Positions 38,072 through 45,304 of a DNA stretch of 64,000 nucleotides are shown piece after piece (position 1 is the stretch's first letter; each line of letters begins with the position of its first letter). Position numbers and translations under genes: made by a program. The notes beneath the pieces were generated by a model. It had not been told where the DNA came from. It worked only from the letters and a program-made list of their open reading frames with translations, and made no database searches. Origin of the DNA: an uncultured Sphingomonas sp. (GTDB taxonomy: Bacteria > Pseudomonadota > Alphaproteobacteria > Sphingomonadales > Sphingomonadaceae); the NCBI RefSeq assembly GCF_946478955.1, contig NZ_CAMLDL010000008.1:1-64000 (forward strand), given 5' to 3'.

Positions 38072-39256
38072 CTACAGGACTTCAAACAGTCCCGCCGCGC
38101 CCATACCGCCACCGATGCACATCGTGGTCACGACATAGCGGGCGCCGCGGCGCTTGCCTTCGATCAGGGCGTGGCCGACGAGGCGGGCGCCGCTCATGCC
38201 GTATGGATGGCCGATTGAAATGGCGCCGCCGTCGACGTTCAGCAAATCATTGGGGATGCCCAGCTTGTCGCGGCAGTAGAGGACCTGGACTGCGAAGGCT
38301 TCGTTGAGTTCCCACAAGCCAATGTCGTCCATCTTCAGGCCGAACCGGTCGAGCAGTTTGGGAATGGCGAAGACCGGGCCGATGCCCATTTCGTCTGGCT
38401 CGGTCCCGGCGACCGCCACGCCGACGTAGCGACCAAGCGGTTCGAGGCCCTTTTTCTGGGCGACCGAAGCGTCCATGATCACGCAGGCCGAAGAGCCGTC
38501 AGAAAGCTGGCTGGCGTTGCCCGCTGTGATGTGCGTGCCCGGACCAAGCACCGGCTGCAGGCTTTGCAGACCTTCCAGCGTAGTGTCGGGACGGTTGCCT
38601 TCATCCTTGTCGATGGTGACATCAACCATGGAAATTGCGCCGGTTTCCTTGTCCTTCACGCCCATCGTCGTGCTGACAGAAACGATTTCGGCGGCAAAAC
38701 GTCCTTCGGCCTGAGCGGCGGCGGTGCGCTGCTGCGACTGGAGCGAATATTCGTCCATCGCCTCGCGGTTGATGCCATATCGCTGCGCAACCGTTTCCGC
38801 CGTGCCGAGCATCGGCATGTACACGTCCTTGTGCATGGCGACGAGGGAGGGGTCGGGCGCGATCCGCATTTCCGGCGTCTGCACCAGCGAAATGGAATCC
38901 TGACCGCCCGCCGCGACGATATCCATGCGATCCACGATGACCTGCTTTGCTGCCGTAGCGATGGCCATGAGGCCGGAGGCGCATTGGCGATCAATGGTCA
39001 TGCCGCTGACCTCCACCGGGCAGCCGGCGCGCAGGGCGACCTGACGACCGATATTGCCGAACTGCGTGCCCTGCGTCAGGACGCATCCCCATACGACGTC
39101 ATCAATTTCGCCCGGATCAATTCCGGCGCGTTCAATCGCTGGTGCAAGCGACATGGCACCGAGCGTCGGGCCTGGCGTGGCGTTGAATGCCCCCTTGTAG
39201 GCGCGGCCGATAGCGGTGCGGGCAGTGGAGACGATGACGGCGTCACGTGCGGACAT
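38072..39256 (-). CDS. Acetyl-CoA C-acyltransferase (thiolase)
   Basis: 394 residues. N-terminal [20 protein letters not shown]; the acyl-binding cysteine in [19 protein letters not shown]-terminal [20 protein letters not shown] and the second catalytic Cys in [18 protein letters not shown]. Either degradative (beta-oxidation) or biosynthetic; sequence alone does not separate the two. It follows the MaoC gene by 12 bases on the same strand, pointing to acyl-CoA metabolism, and perhaps to turnover of PHB-derived C4 units (phaZ lies 3 kb away). Confidence 0.93.
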   Translation of the reverse strand: MSARDAVIVSTARTAIGRAYKGAFNATPGPTLGAMSLAPAIERAGIDPGEIDDVVWGCVLTQGTQFGNIGRQVALRAGCPVEVSGMTIDRQCASGLMAIATAAKQVIVDRMDIVAAGGQDSISLVQTPEMRIAPDPSLVAMHKDVYMPMLGTAETVAQRYGINREAMDEYSLQSQQRTAAAQAEGRFAAEIVSVSTTMGVKDKETGAISMVDVTIDKDEGNRPDTTLEGLQSLQPVLGPGTHITAGNASQLSDGSSACVIMDASVAQKKGLEPLGRYVGVAVAGTEPDEMGIGPVFAIPKLLDRFGLKMDDIGLWELNEAFAVQVLYCRDKLGIPNDLLNVDGGAISIGHPYGMSGARLVGHALIEGKRRGARYVVTTMCIGGGMGAAGLFEVL

Positions 39257-39268
39257 TGGAAACTCTCC

Positions 39269-39724
39269 TCAGGTAAATATCAAGCCGAGCCATACGGCGG
39301 TTAGTGCCGGGCGATCTTCGCCTTCAATCTCAACGGTAACGGTGTGTTTCAGCAAAAGTTGCCCCGGCGCCTTTTCATCGGCCGCGTCGAGCGAGAAGTG
39401 GCCGCGTACCCGTTTGCCGGATTTGACCGGCGCAATGAACCGGACCCGATCAAGACCGTAGTTGACGGCCATTTTCGTGGTGTCGGGCACCATCATTACA
39501 TCGGCGGCAAAACGCGACAGCAGCGACAGCGACAGGAACCCATGGGCGATGGTGCCCCCAAACGGTGTCTGAACCGCCAACGCAGGATCGATATGTATGA
39601 ATTGCCGGTCCTCGGTGGCGTTGGCAAAGGCGTCGATGCGATCCTGATCTATGACAATCCAATCGGAAACACCGACCGATTGGCCGACTTTTCCGCGGAT
39701 TTCATCGAGAGTGGCGATGGGCAT
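39269..39724 (-). CDS. MaoC family dehydratase
   Basis: 151 residues with a hot-dog fold. The hydratase-2 motif reads FIHIDPALAVQTPFGGTIAH then GFLSLSLLSRF, with the catalytic Asp and His in the DPxxA...GxxxxH pattern. N-terminal GQSVGVSDWIVIDQDRIDAF and FANATEDRQ are typical. Likely an (R)-specific enoyl-CoA hydratase. Operon with the thiolase. Confidence 0.93.
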   Translation of the reverse strand: MPIATLDEIRGKVGQSVGVSDWIVIDQDRIDAFANATEDRQFIHIDPALAVQTPFGGTIAHGFLSLSLLSRFAADVMMVPDTTKMAVNYGLDRVRFIAPVKSGKRVRGHFSLDAADEKAPGQLLLKHTVTVEIEGEDRPALTAVWLGLIFT

Positions 39725-39791
39725 TTCGAGACTGTCCTAGGCCCCGCAAAGAGGTGCTGGCAAGCCCCGAGACCGTGACGCTACGGCAGGC

Positions 39792-41033
39792 TTATTTCTT
39801 CTTTGGCGGATCAACCTGCGCGACCGGCTGAATTGCCGCGTACGGCATAATCATGGTGCCGTCCGGGGCGGCCGTGAACGTCGTTTGGGTCGGATAGGCA
39901 AATTCAATGCCGTCGCGCGCGAAAACCCGGGCGATGCCGATGCAAATGGTCGACCGATTGTGCGCGCGTGTATCAAAATCGCGCCCGCGGTCATCGTACA
40001 CCAGGTCGAAATCAATTGAACTGGGACCGAAGCCCTTAACGGCGCAGCGGGCGAGCTTCACACCCTTGATCGGTTCAATCACCTCTTGCATGAGCGCCGC
40101 CATCCCTTCGAGTTTGGCGGGATCGGTCTGGTAAATAACGCCAAACGGCAACCAGAAACGATAGGCCTTCGCTTCATCAATGTTGGTCAGCTCCTGCTGC
40201 AACAATTGGGTATTCCCAACGATGATCATCTCACCAGTGCGTGAGCGAATGCGCGTCGTCTTGAGCCCGATCCGCTCTACGGTGCCGGTGTTGCCCGGTG
40301 AGCCGTCGGCGCCCTTGCCGCCCCAGCTTATCTGTTGCCCCCGCCGGAACGGCTTGTCGAAGACGATTGATAAGCCCGCGAATAGATCAGCAAAAATGCC
40401 CTGCGCCGCCAAGCCGATAGCGATACCGCCGATGCCGAGACCGGCGACCAGCGCCGTGACGTTCACGCCGAGATTGTCGAGAATGACGATCAGCGCGATT
40501 GAAAAGGCCGCGACACTGACAAGCACGCGGATAATGCCCATCGCATTGCCAAGGGTCGTGGCGCCGGGATCCTCGCCGACGCGGCTACGGATGATTCCGA
40601 GGACTAGCTCACGCGCCCAGATTGCCCCCTGAATGGCCGCGGCAACGGTGAACAGAATTCCGAAGAAATGCGTTAGCTTTGCAGGGACGTCGGTGAAACT
40701 GACGACGATGTCGATCGCGGCGGCCACCATGAACCAGATGTGGGTCTTGGCCATGACCGACCCAATGACGCCCCGCCAGCCGCTGCAGTTGGGATCTGAT
40801 TCGCGAATTCGTTGCCCGATGTATCGCAGCACAAGCATGACCAGAACCAGGCCGGCAGCGACGGCCGCGCCGATCAACAGGCCGCGCGAATTCGCCAGGG
40901 CCCAATCATAGGTTGAGCCGATTGGCCGATCGACGGTGCGAACCCGATCCGCCAATCGATCAACCTTTGTGGCAATCATTGGGGCTGCTGCAGCTGAGAT
41001 TTGAGCGATTACGGAAGAAAGATGGTTGAGCAT
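39792..41033 (-). CDS. Mechanosensitive ion channel (MscS family)
   Basis: 413 residues. Membrane helices at about 50-70 (GLLIGAAVAAGLVLVMLVLR), 95-120 and 130-150; the pore helix and beta domain read VNVTALVAGLGIGGIAIGLA then AQGIFADLFAGLSIVFDKPF followed by GTVERIGLKTTRIRSRTGEM, the MscS signature. The C-terminal cytoplasmic domain ends DGIEFAYPTQTTFTAAPDG. Releases solutes during hypo-osmotic shock. An apparent C-terminal fragment of another such protein lies directly upstream on the same strand. Confidence 0.93.
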   Translation of the reverse strand: MLNHLSSVIAQISAAAAPMIATKVDRLADRVRTVDRPIGSTYDWALANSRGLLIGAAVAAGLVLVMLVLRYIGQRIRESDPNCSGWRGVIGSVMAKTHIWFMVAAAIDIVVSFTDVPAKLTHFFGILFTVAAAIQGAIWARELVLGIIRSRVGEDPGATTLGNAMGIIRVLVSVAAFSIALIVILDNLGVNVTALVAGLGIGGIAIGLAAQGIFADLFAGLSIVFDKPFRRGQQISWGGKGADGSPGNTGTVERIGLKTTRIRSRTGEMIIVGNTQLLQQELTNIDEAKAYRFWLPFGVIYQTDPAKLEGMAALMQEVIEPIKGVKLARCAVKGFGPSSIDFDLVYDDRGRDFDTRAHNRSTICIGIARVFARDGIEFAYPTQTTFTAAPDGTMIMPYAAIQPVAQVDPPKKK

Positions 41034-41099
41034 GAGGCCGTCAATGGACGAAGGGGGCGGATGGTTGCAACCTTTGGGGCGGACGGGCGCGGCGCGGCG

Positions 41100-41309
41100 T
41101 TAGGATTTCGTCAGAGGGGCATTTCCCTTATCGCTTGCGATGTCGCGTTTCGACGCCCGTTTTGCCGCCGCTTTTCGGGCGGGGCGGGGAGAGTCGCTGT
41201 TCTCCACGTCGATCTGGGTGGGTGTCACAAGCTCAACGCCCTCCCTTTCGAACCGTTCGAGCATGGCAATGATGAATTCACCGATATAATCGCCAAAAAT
41301 GCTCCGCCA
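41100..41309 (-). pseudogene. C-terminal remnant of an MscS-like gene (putative)
   Basis: Between the topoisomerase gene and mscS, the minus strand reads SIFGDYIGEFIIAMLERFER then EGVELVTPTQIDVENSDS and a Lys/Arg/Ala-rich tail (RPARKAAAKRASKRDIA), ending in TAA at 41100. The GVELVTPTQ segment resembles the C-terminus of MscS-type channels (GIEFAYPTQ in the intact neighbour). An in-frame TAG at 41310-41312 closes the frame upstream and no start codon with a ribosome site precedes the motif. An internal ATG would give 54 residues. Probably a decayed paralogue; a small real gene is less likely. Confidence 0.45.
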
Positions 41310-41326
41310 CTATGGACAACGGGTGA

Positions 41327-42325
41327 TCATTTGTTCGTCGACCGATGCCCTTTCTTGCCCAAAAATTTCAGAAACCCTGTTTCTGCGCTGGAAAGCCATT
41401 TGCGCGCGCGCGGCCGCTTCATGGCATTCAACGGATCGGTCGGGTTGGCCTGGACCGCAGCGATGAGGCGAGGATGGACGTAAGATTTTCGCGAAATGGC
41501 CGGCGTATTGCCAAGCGCATCGGCAACAGGTTGTAGCGCATCTTTCATCAGGATTTTCTCATCAGTCGGCGATGACAAAAGCTCGTCAAAGAAGATGACG
41601 CTCGCGCCCCACGTACGAAAATCCTTCGCGGTAAAATGATCACCCGTGATGTCGCGCAGATAGTCGTTGACGTCACTACTGGACACCGCCCGCATCTCGG
41701 AATTGCCATCGCGATAATGGAACAGATGTTGGCCGGGTAGCTCCTGGCATTTCTTCACCACTTTTTTGAGCTTGCTGTCGGTCAGGACGACATTGTGAAT
41801 CACACCTTCTTTGCCAGGATAGAGCAGGCGGACGTCATTTCCGGTTATTTTGAGATGGTTGCGGCGGAGTGTTGTTGCGCCATAATGGTTATTCTGTTCA
41901 GCATAGACCTCATTCCCAACGCGGACATGATGGCGATCAAGCAGCCGCACGACGGCAGCCAGCACCGTTGTCCGATTCATCTCCCGCGATGCTAGATCGC
42001 CGGCAACCCGCGCGCGGATTCGCGGAAGAGCGTCCCCAAAGCTTGCGCAATCTCCGAACTTTCGCGAATCGCGCCACGCCCGATAATCCGGATGATAGCG
42101 ATACTGTTTTCGGCCCCGCGCATCGATTCCGGTAGCCTGAAGATGTCCATTGTCGTCTTTGCAAAACCAGGCACCGGTATAGGCAGGTGGGAGAGCAATC
42201 GCGTTCAGGCGCCTTATATCCGTGTCGCGCGCGACACGCCTTTGCTGCTCGTCGAAATAGGCCCAGCTTTTGCCTTGGCGCTTGCGGGCATAGCCGGGTT
42301 CGCGGTCATTACTGTGGCGGAGCAT
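41327..42325 (-). CDS. DNA topoisomerase IB (poxvirus/eukaryote type)
   Basis: 332 residues. Relaxes supercoils through a 3'-phosphotyrosyl bond. The catalytic Tyr is in SRKSYVHPRLI (about residue 285); other active-site elements are RVGNEVYAEQNNHYGATTLR, KKCQELPGQHLF and HFTAKDFRTWGASV. N-terminal YARKRQGKSWAYFDEQQRRV and LPPAYTGAWFC then ARGRKQYRYHP match the bacterial TopIB family. It is often a stationary-phase accessory gene. No Ku or LigD genes are in the window. Confidence 0.93.
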   Translation of the reverse strand: MLRHSNDREPGYARKRQGKSWAYFDEQQRRVARDTDIRRLNAIALPPAYTGAWFCKDDNGHLQATGIDARGRKQYRYHPDYRAWRDSRKFGDCASFGDALPRIRARVAGDLASREMNRTTVLAAVVRLLDRHHVRVGNEVYAEQNNHYGATTLRRNHLKITGNDVRLLYPGKEGVIHNVVLTDSKLKKVVKKCQELPGQHLFHYRDGNSEMRAVSSSDVNDYLRDITGDHFTAKDFRTWGASVIFFDELLSSPTDEKILMKDALQPVADALGNTPAISRKSYVHPRLIAAVQANPTDPLNAMKRPRARKWLSSAETGFLKFLGKKGHRSTNK

Positions 42326-42396
42326 AATAGGCTTTCGAAAGCAGATCAGGCCATAAATCCTTGTTCATGCATAGTGGTTCCGATTAGGCAGCCAGC

Positions 42397-42939
42397 ATGA
42401 CCCGCATTTCCGATGCCCATATTCTGATCATGGCCAGTGACCGGTTTGAAGAAAGCGAGCTGTTCGAGCCGCTTGATCTGCTCACCGCGGCAGGTGCATC
42501 GGTAACGATTGCCGCGCCGGAAATGGGCATGATCTTGGGCACGGTGCGCGACGTTCCAGGCCGTTCTATCGCCGTCGATATCGCGATCGACGACGTGCGC
42601 GCCGAGAAATTTGATGCGCTATTGTTGCCCGGCGGCGTCAGCAATCCGGATCATCTACGCACCAATGACCGCGCTATTTCGATCATTCGAGATTTTGCCA
42701 GACGTGGCAAACCCGTTGCCGCCATTTGCCACGGACCATGGCTGCTGGTGGAAGCGGACCTGCTTCGAGGGCGGCGGGCGACCTGCTGGCCATCAATCCG
42801 AACGGACCTGCGCAATGCGGGCGCTATACTGGAAGATGAAGCGGCAGTGGCCGACGGCAATATCATCACGAGCCGAATGCCGGATGACGTTCCGGCTTTC
42901 ACCGCCGCCTTGATATCCGCAGTTGAGGCGTGCGCCTAA
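42397..42939 (+). CDS. DJ-1/PfpI family protein (type 1 glutamine amidotransferase-like)
   Basis: 180 residues. The nucleophile elbow is PVAAICHGPWLLVEADLLRG with the Cys-His pair, preceded by the conserved Glu in SDRFEESELFEPLD; the later TCWPSIRTDLRNAGAILEDE and NIITSRMPDDVPAF are diagnostic of PfpI/YhbO. Proposed roles include deglycase or stress protease activity. Monocistronic; divergent from the topoisomerase gene. Confidence 0.92.
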   Translation: MTRISDAHILIMASDRFEESELFEPLDLLTAAGASVTIAAPEMGMILGTVRDVPGRSIAVDIAIDDVRAEKFDALLLPGGVSNPDHLRTNDRAISIIRDFARRGKPVAAICHGPWLLVEADLLRGRRATCWPSIRTDLRNAGAILEDEAAVADGNIITSRMPDDVPAFTAALISAVEACA

Positions 42940-42975
42940 ACGAGACGTCAACCATTTGCCGCTAAACGCGGCGTC

Positions 42976-43464
42976 ATGGCACATGTTGCGAAGAGACATT
43001 TTGTTGATCGGGCGACCGAAATTGTGGGTTCGCTGATCTTTGCCGCCGCAATCGCCTGGGCGGCGATGCATCTTTGGAGTGTTGCGGTCGCGGCGATAGT
43101 TGGTGTTACCGGCCTCGGGGGAGCATTTTGGCTGCTGACCGCGACTGATCGCAGCCCAACCCCGCGGCAATTCTTCCCCAGCGACCTGATGTTTGACGAC
43201 GACGGTGCAACGGAGGACGCAGCTGAAGACGATATCTTGATACTGGACGACGCCTTGGTGCAATCGCCCAATTCCCGCGTCGTCCGGCTTTTCTCCGCAG
43301 AAGCCAGTAATCCAGCAGCACTCGTTGCCCGCATCGAGGATTATCTCGAGCGGGACCCTCACCGTCGCAGTCGGGGGCAGGAGGGGCGCAGGGACGAGCC
43401 GGTCCCCGATGCGTCGGCCGCGCTGCATGCCGCACTGGCCAACATTCGCGCCTCTCTGCGCTGA
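42976..43464 (+). CDS. Hypothetical membrane protein (162 residues)
   Basis: Two adjacent membrane segments at about 15-55 (IVGSLIFAAAIAWAAMHLWS and VAVAAIVGVTGLGGAFWLLT), then an acidic cytoplasmic region (FDDDGATEDAAEDDILILDD) and a basic helical tail. Family not recognised. It may be co-transcribed with the PfpI gene (36 bases upstream). It converges on the gene ending at 43469. Confidence 0.65.
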   Translation: MAHVAKRHFVDRATEIVGSLIFAAAIAWAAMHLWSVAVAAIVGVTGLGGAFWLLTATDRSPTPRQFFPSDLMFDDDGATEDAAEDDILILDDALVQSPNSRVVRLFSAEASNPAALVARIEDYLERDPHRRSRGQEGRRDEPVPDASAALHAALANIRASLR

Positions 43465-43468
43465 TCCC

Positions 43469-43801
43469 CTAGTCGACCAGTGTCAGTGCTTCGAGGTTGA
43501 GGGTGACCGATCCATCGGCGTCTTGCATTGGCTCGTGGCGCAAGGCGATATCGGCAACCAATTGTCCGGGAATGGTAAATTCAGCATCGGTCAGATTGTC
43601 ACAAATTCGACGGGCCGCGGTCATCGCGTCGGGGCCGATGAGCCGTAGGATTAGTTCGTGGCGTTCCCCGACAAATGTAAGAGATTGCCAATCAATTGAT
43701 TGGAAATGACTTAGAATTATCTCGGATCGAGGCCGCCCCGAACGCGCGATGAGCGCCCGCAATAGGCCAGAGGCGGCGCCCGAAAGGGCAAGCTTCATCA
43801 T
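43469..43801 (-). CDS. Hypothetical protein (110 residues)
   Basis: MMKLALSGAASGLLRALIAR then FQSIDWQSLTFVGERHELIL; a small alpha/beta protein without a convincing cleavable signal. It overlaps the end of the preceding 60-residue gene by ATGA, so the two are co-translated. The pair faces the S24 regulator gene across a palindromic site. Function unknown; phage-tail-like or regulatory roles cannot be judged from the sequence. Confidence 0.65.
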   Translation of the reverse strand: MMKLALSGAASGLLRALIARSGRPRSEIILSHFQSIDWQSLTFVGERHELILRLIGPDAMTAARRICDNLTDAEFTIPGQLVADIALRHEPMQDADGSVTLNLEALTLVD

Positions 43802-43980
43802 TGCATCGCCTCCATATAACTGGCGACGCGGAGCACGGTGGCGGGGCGGGGCTCCCGACCATTGCGCAAGTCGAATACAAAGCGCGGATCGCCGACGGCA
43901 TCGCGGCCGAAGCGGGCCGGCGCCGTGTCGGTGAGTTTTAGATAGTTTTCAATTTTTCGCAGCAAATGCACAGGAGCCAT
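43798..43980 (-). CDS. Small HTH-like protein (60 residues)
   Basis: MAPVHLLRKIENYLKLTDTA then PARFGRDAVGDPRFVFDLRN, followed by GREPRPATVLRVASYMEAMQ. The pattern (two helices, a turn, then VFDLRxGREPR) looks like a short Cro/XRE-type DNA-binding protein that is widespread in alphaproteobacteria, as far as I recall. Start codon at 43980, 43 bases from the palindromic operator candidate. First gene of the two-gene unit. Confidence 0.68.
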   Translation of the reverse strand: MAPVHLLRKIENYLKLTDTAPARFGRDAVGDPRFVFDLRNGREPRPATVLRVASYMEAMQ

Positions 43981-44023
43981 CCCCTAGATTGTTGCGATTC
44001 GGCCCACTGTTTGTTCCAAGCGA

Positions 44024-44051
44024 TTTCCTACTTGTCTAGGAAATTTCCTAG
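44024..44051. promoter_or_regulatory. Palindromic operator candidate between the S24 regulator and the divergent pair
   Basis: CTAGGAAATTTCCTAG at 44036-44051 is a perfect 16-bp palindrome. A further half-site TTTCCTA at 44024-44030 forms an inverted pair with TAGGAAA at 44037-44043 across 6 bases, giving three half-sites in 28 bases. The palindrome ends 7 bases before the first possible ATG of the S24 gene, so it should overlap that gene's promoter or leader. Binding by the S24 protein itself is inferred from position. Confidence 0.6.
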
Positions 44052-44057
44052 GGATAT

Positions 44058-44717
44058 ATGGTGAACAGAATGGCCGATCCCAGAACGACATTGGAAGAGC
44101 TTTGCGCCAGAAGGGGGGAGAACTTTGCCGCCCTGTCGCGCATGATTGGGCGTAATCCCGCCTATATTCAGCAATTTATTCGAAAGGGAACCCCGCGGGA
44201 ACTGCCGGAGCGGGAGCGCCGGCTGCTGGCCCGCTATTTCGATATTCCCGACGCGACGCTCGGCGGTCCTGGTGAGGGCGGCGGTACAGATTTTGGCGAT
44301 CTTGTTCCCGTTCGCCGCGTTGATGTCTTTGCCTCCGCCGGACCCGGTGCCTTGCCGGGAGACGAGCGCCGGAAACCATATTTCGGCTTTGATGCTCAAT
44401 GGCTCCGACGGGTGACATCATCAACGCCGGATCAGCTTGAACTGATTCGGGTGGAGGGGGATTCGATGGCGCCGACTCTGTCGGCAGGGGACGACATTTT
44501 GGTTGATCTCGGTGATTGTGGACCCCGATTGCGCGACGGCATCTATGTTTTGCGGGTCGATGGCAGCTTGTTGGTCAAGCGATTGGCGCTGCATCCTGTC
44601 GGGCGAAGGGTGACGGTGCAATCAGACAATCCAGCCTATCCCGATATTCCCGATTGCGGCCTCGATGAAATTGAATGCATTGGCCGCGTAATTTGGGCGG
44701 GGCGGCGGATCGCCTAG
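44058..44717 (+). CDS. S24 family peptidase / LexA-CI-type regulator
   Basis: 219 residues. N-terminal HTH-like region (FAALSRMIGRNPAYIQQFIR), a linker with LVPVRRVDVFASAGPGALPG, and a C-terminal S24 domain with Ser in RVEGDSMAPTLSAGDDILVD and Lys in DGSLLVKRLALHPVGRR, the dyad of LexA, UmuD and CI. An Ala-Gly bond in ASAGPGA could be the self-cleavage site but the context is not the classic one. Start uncertain: ATG 44058 overlaps the AGGGA of the palindrome; ATG 44070 has GGTGA 5 bases upstream. Stop overlaps that of the convergent membrane protein. Confidence 0.88.
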   Translation: MVNRMADPRTTLEELCARRGENFAALSRMIGRNPAYIQQFIRKGTPRELPERERRLLARYFDIPDATLGGPGEGGGTDFGDLVPVRRVDVFASAGPGALPGDERRKPYFGFDAQWLRRVTSSTPDQLELIRVEGDSMAPTLSAGDDILVDLGDCGPRLRDGIYVLRVDGSLLVKRLALHPVGRRVTVQSDNPAYPDIPDCGLDEIECIGRVIWAGRRIA

Positions 44718-44887
44718 CGCCGCGACCGATCAATCAGCCATACCACAATTGCGACGGCAATGCCGACCGCTGTGCCGCCAATGATGTAGGCGGACAGATT
44801 GTGGTTGATGACGCCCAGAATCATGCCGGCAAGCACGCCCAGGAAGATGAAAACGCCGCCCGCGGCGGTATTGCGGCTTTTGGTCAT
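44714..44887 (-). CDS. Small two-helix membrane protein (57 residues)
   Basis: MTKSRNTAAGGVFIFLGVLA then GMILGVINHNLSAYIIGGTA and VGIAVAIVVWLIDRSRR: two membrane helices, a short loop and a basic tail, a layout I recall from small sphingomonad membrane proteins. The frame is open to an ATG at 45010 (98 residues) with GGGAAG upstream, but that start would be only 3 bases from the start of the divergent gene at 45014, and the extra 41 residues do not look conserved. I prefer the start at 44887. Confidence 0.62.
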   Translation of the reverse strand: MTKSRNTAAGGVFIFLGVLAGMILGVINHNLSAYIIGGTAVGIAVAIVVWLIDRSRR

Positions 44888-45013
44888 GGCCAAGGCGCTT
44901 GGCAGATCAGCAAGGGCAGCGCCAGCCCCGATGTGCCGGGACCATATGGTTGACGAACTGTTGACCCTGTTCTTGGTGGCATCCGGTAAGACCACGCCGC
45001 TATCGCTCATGTC

Positions 45014-45223
45014 ATGAACTTCCCATTCATTTCCGGCCGCCGCGCGGTCGATGATGCCGCGGCGCTGATCGCGGATTTTGGCAACGATGCGGAGCGCGAG
45101 GCCGCCGCCCGCGCCGAACAATCCCGCAGTGCCGAAAATGTCCGTCGCTATTGCCATTGGCGCGGGGTCGAACGGCTGGTTGCGTCGCTAAATTGCCCTG
45201 AGCCCGTCGGCAGCGTCCATTAA
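45014..45223 (+). CDS. Small conserved-looking protein (69 residues)
   Basis: MNFPFISGRRAVDDAAALIA then DFGNDAEREAAARAEQSRSA and RYCHWRGVERLVASL. This resembles a family of 60-70-residue sphingomonad proteins (A-x-LIxxFG-D-A-x-x-EAAxRAxxSR...CRWRxxER) that I recall as hypothetical. It is soluble and acidic with one Cys. No Shine-Dalgarno is visible, so its message may be leaderless. Not obviously linked to tamA, which starts 81 bases later. Confidence 0.6.
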   Translation: MNFPFISGRRAVDDAAALIADFGNDAEREAAARAEQSRSAENVRRYCHWRGVERLVASLNCPEPVGSVH

Positions 45224-45304
45224 TCGCGTAAAAACCACCAGTCGCAGGCAAGTTCGCCCAGTCTGAGGCTGGCCAAGCGAGTTTCTGCTGCTACGCTCCT
45301 TGCT

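Noticed and set aside
41001..41483. 160-codon plus-strand frame between mscS and topoisomerase IB
   Set aside because: Overlaps the starts or ends of both real genes and the channel-like remnant on the other strand; composition looks like noise.
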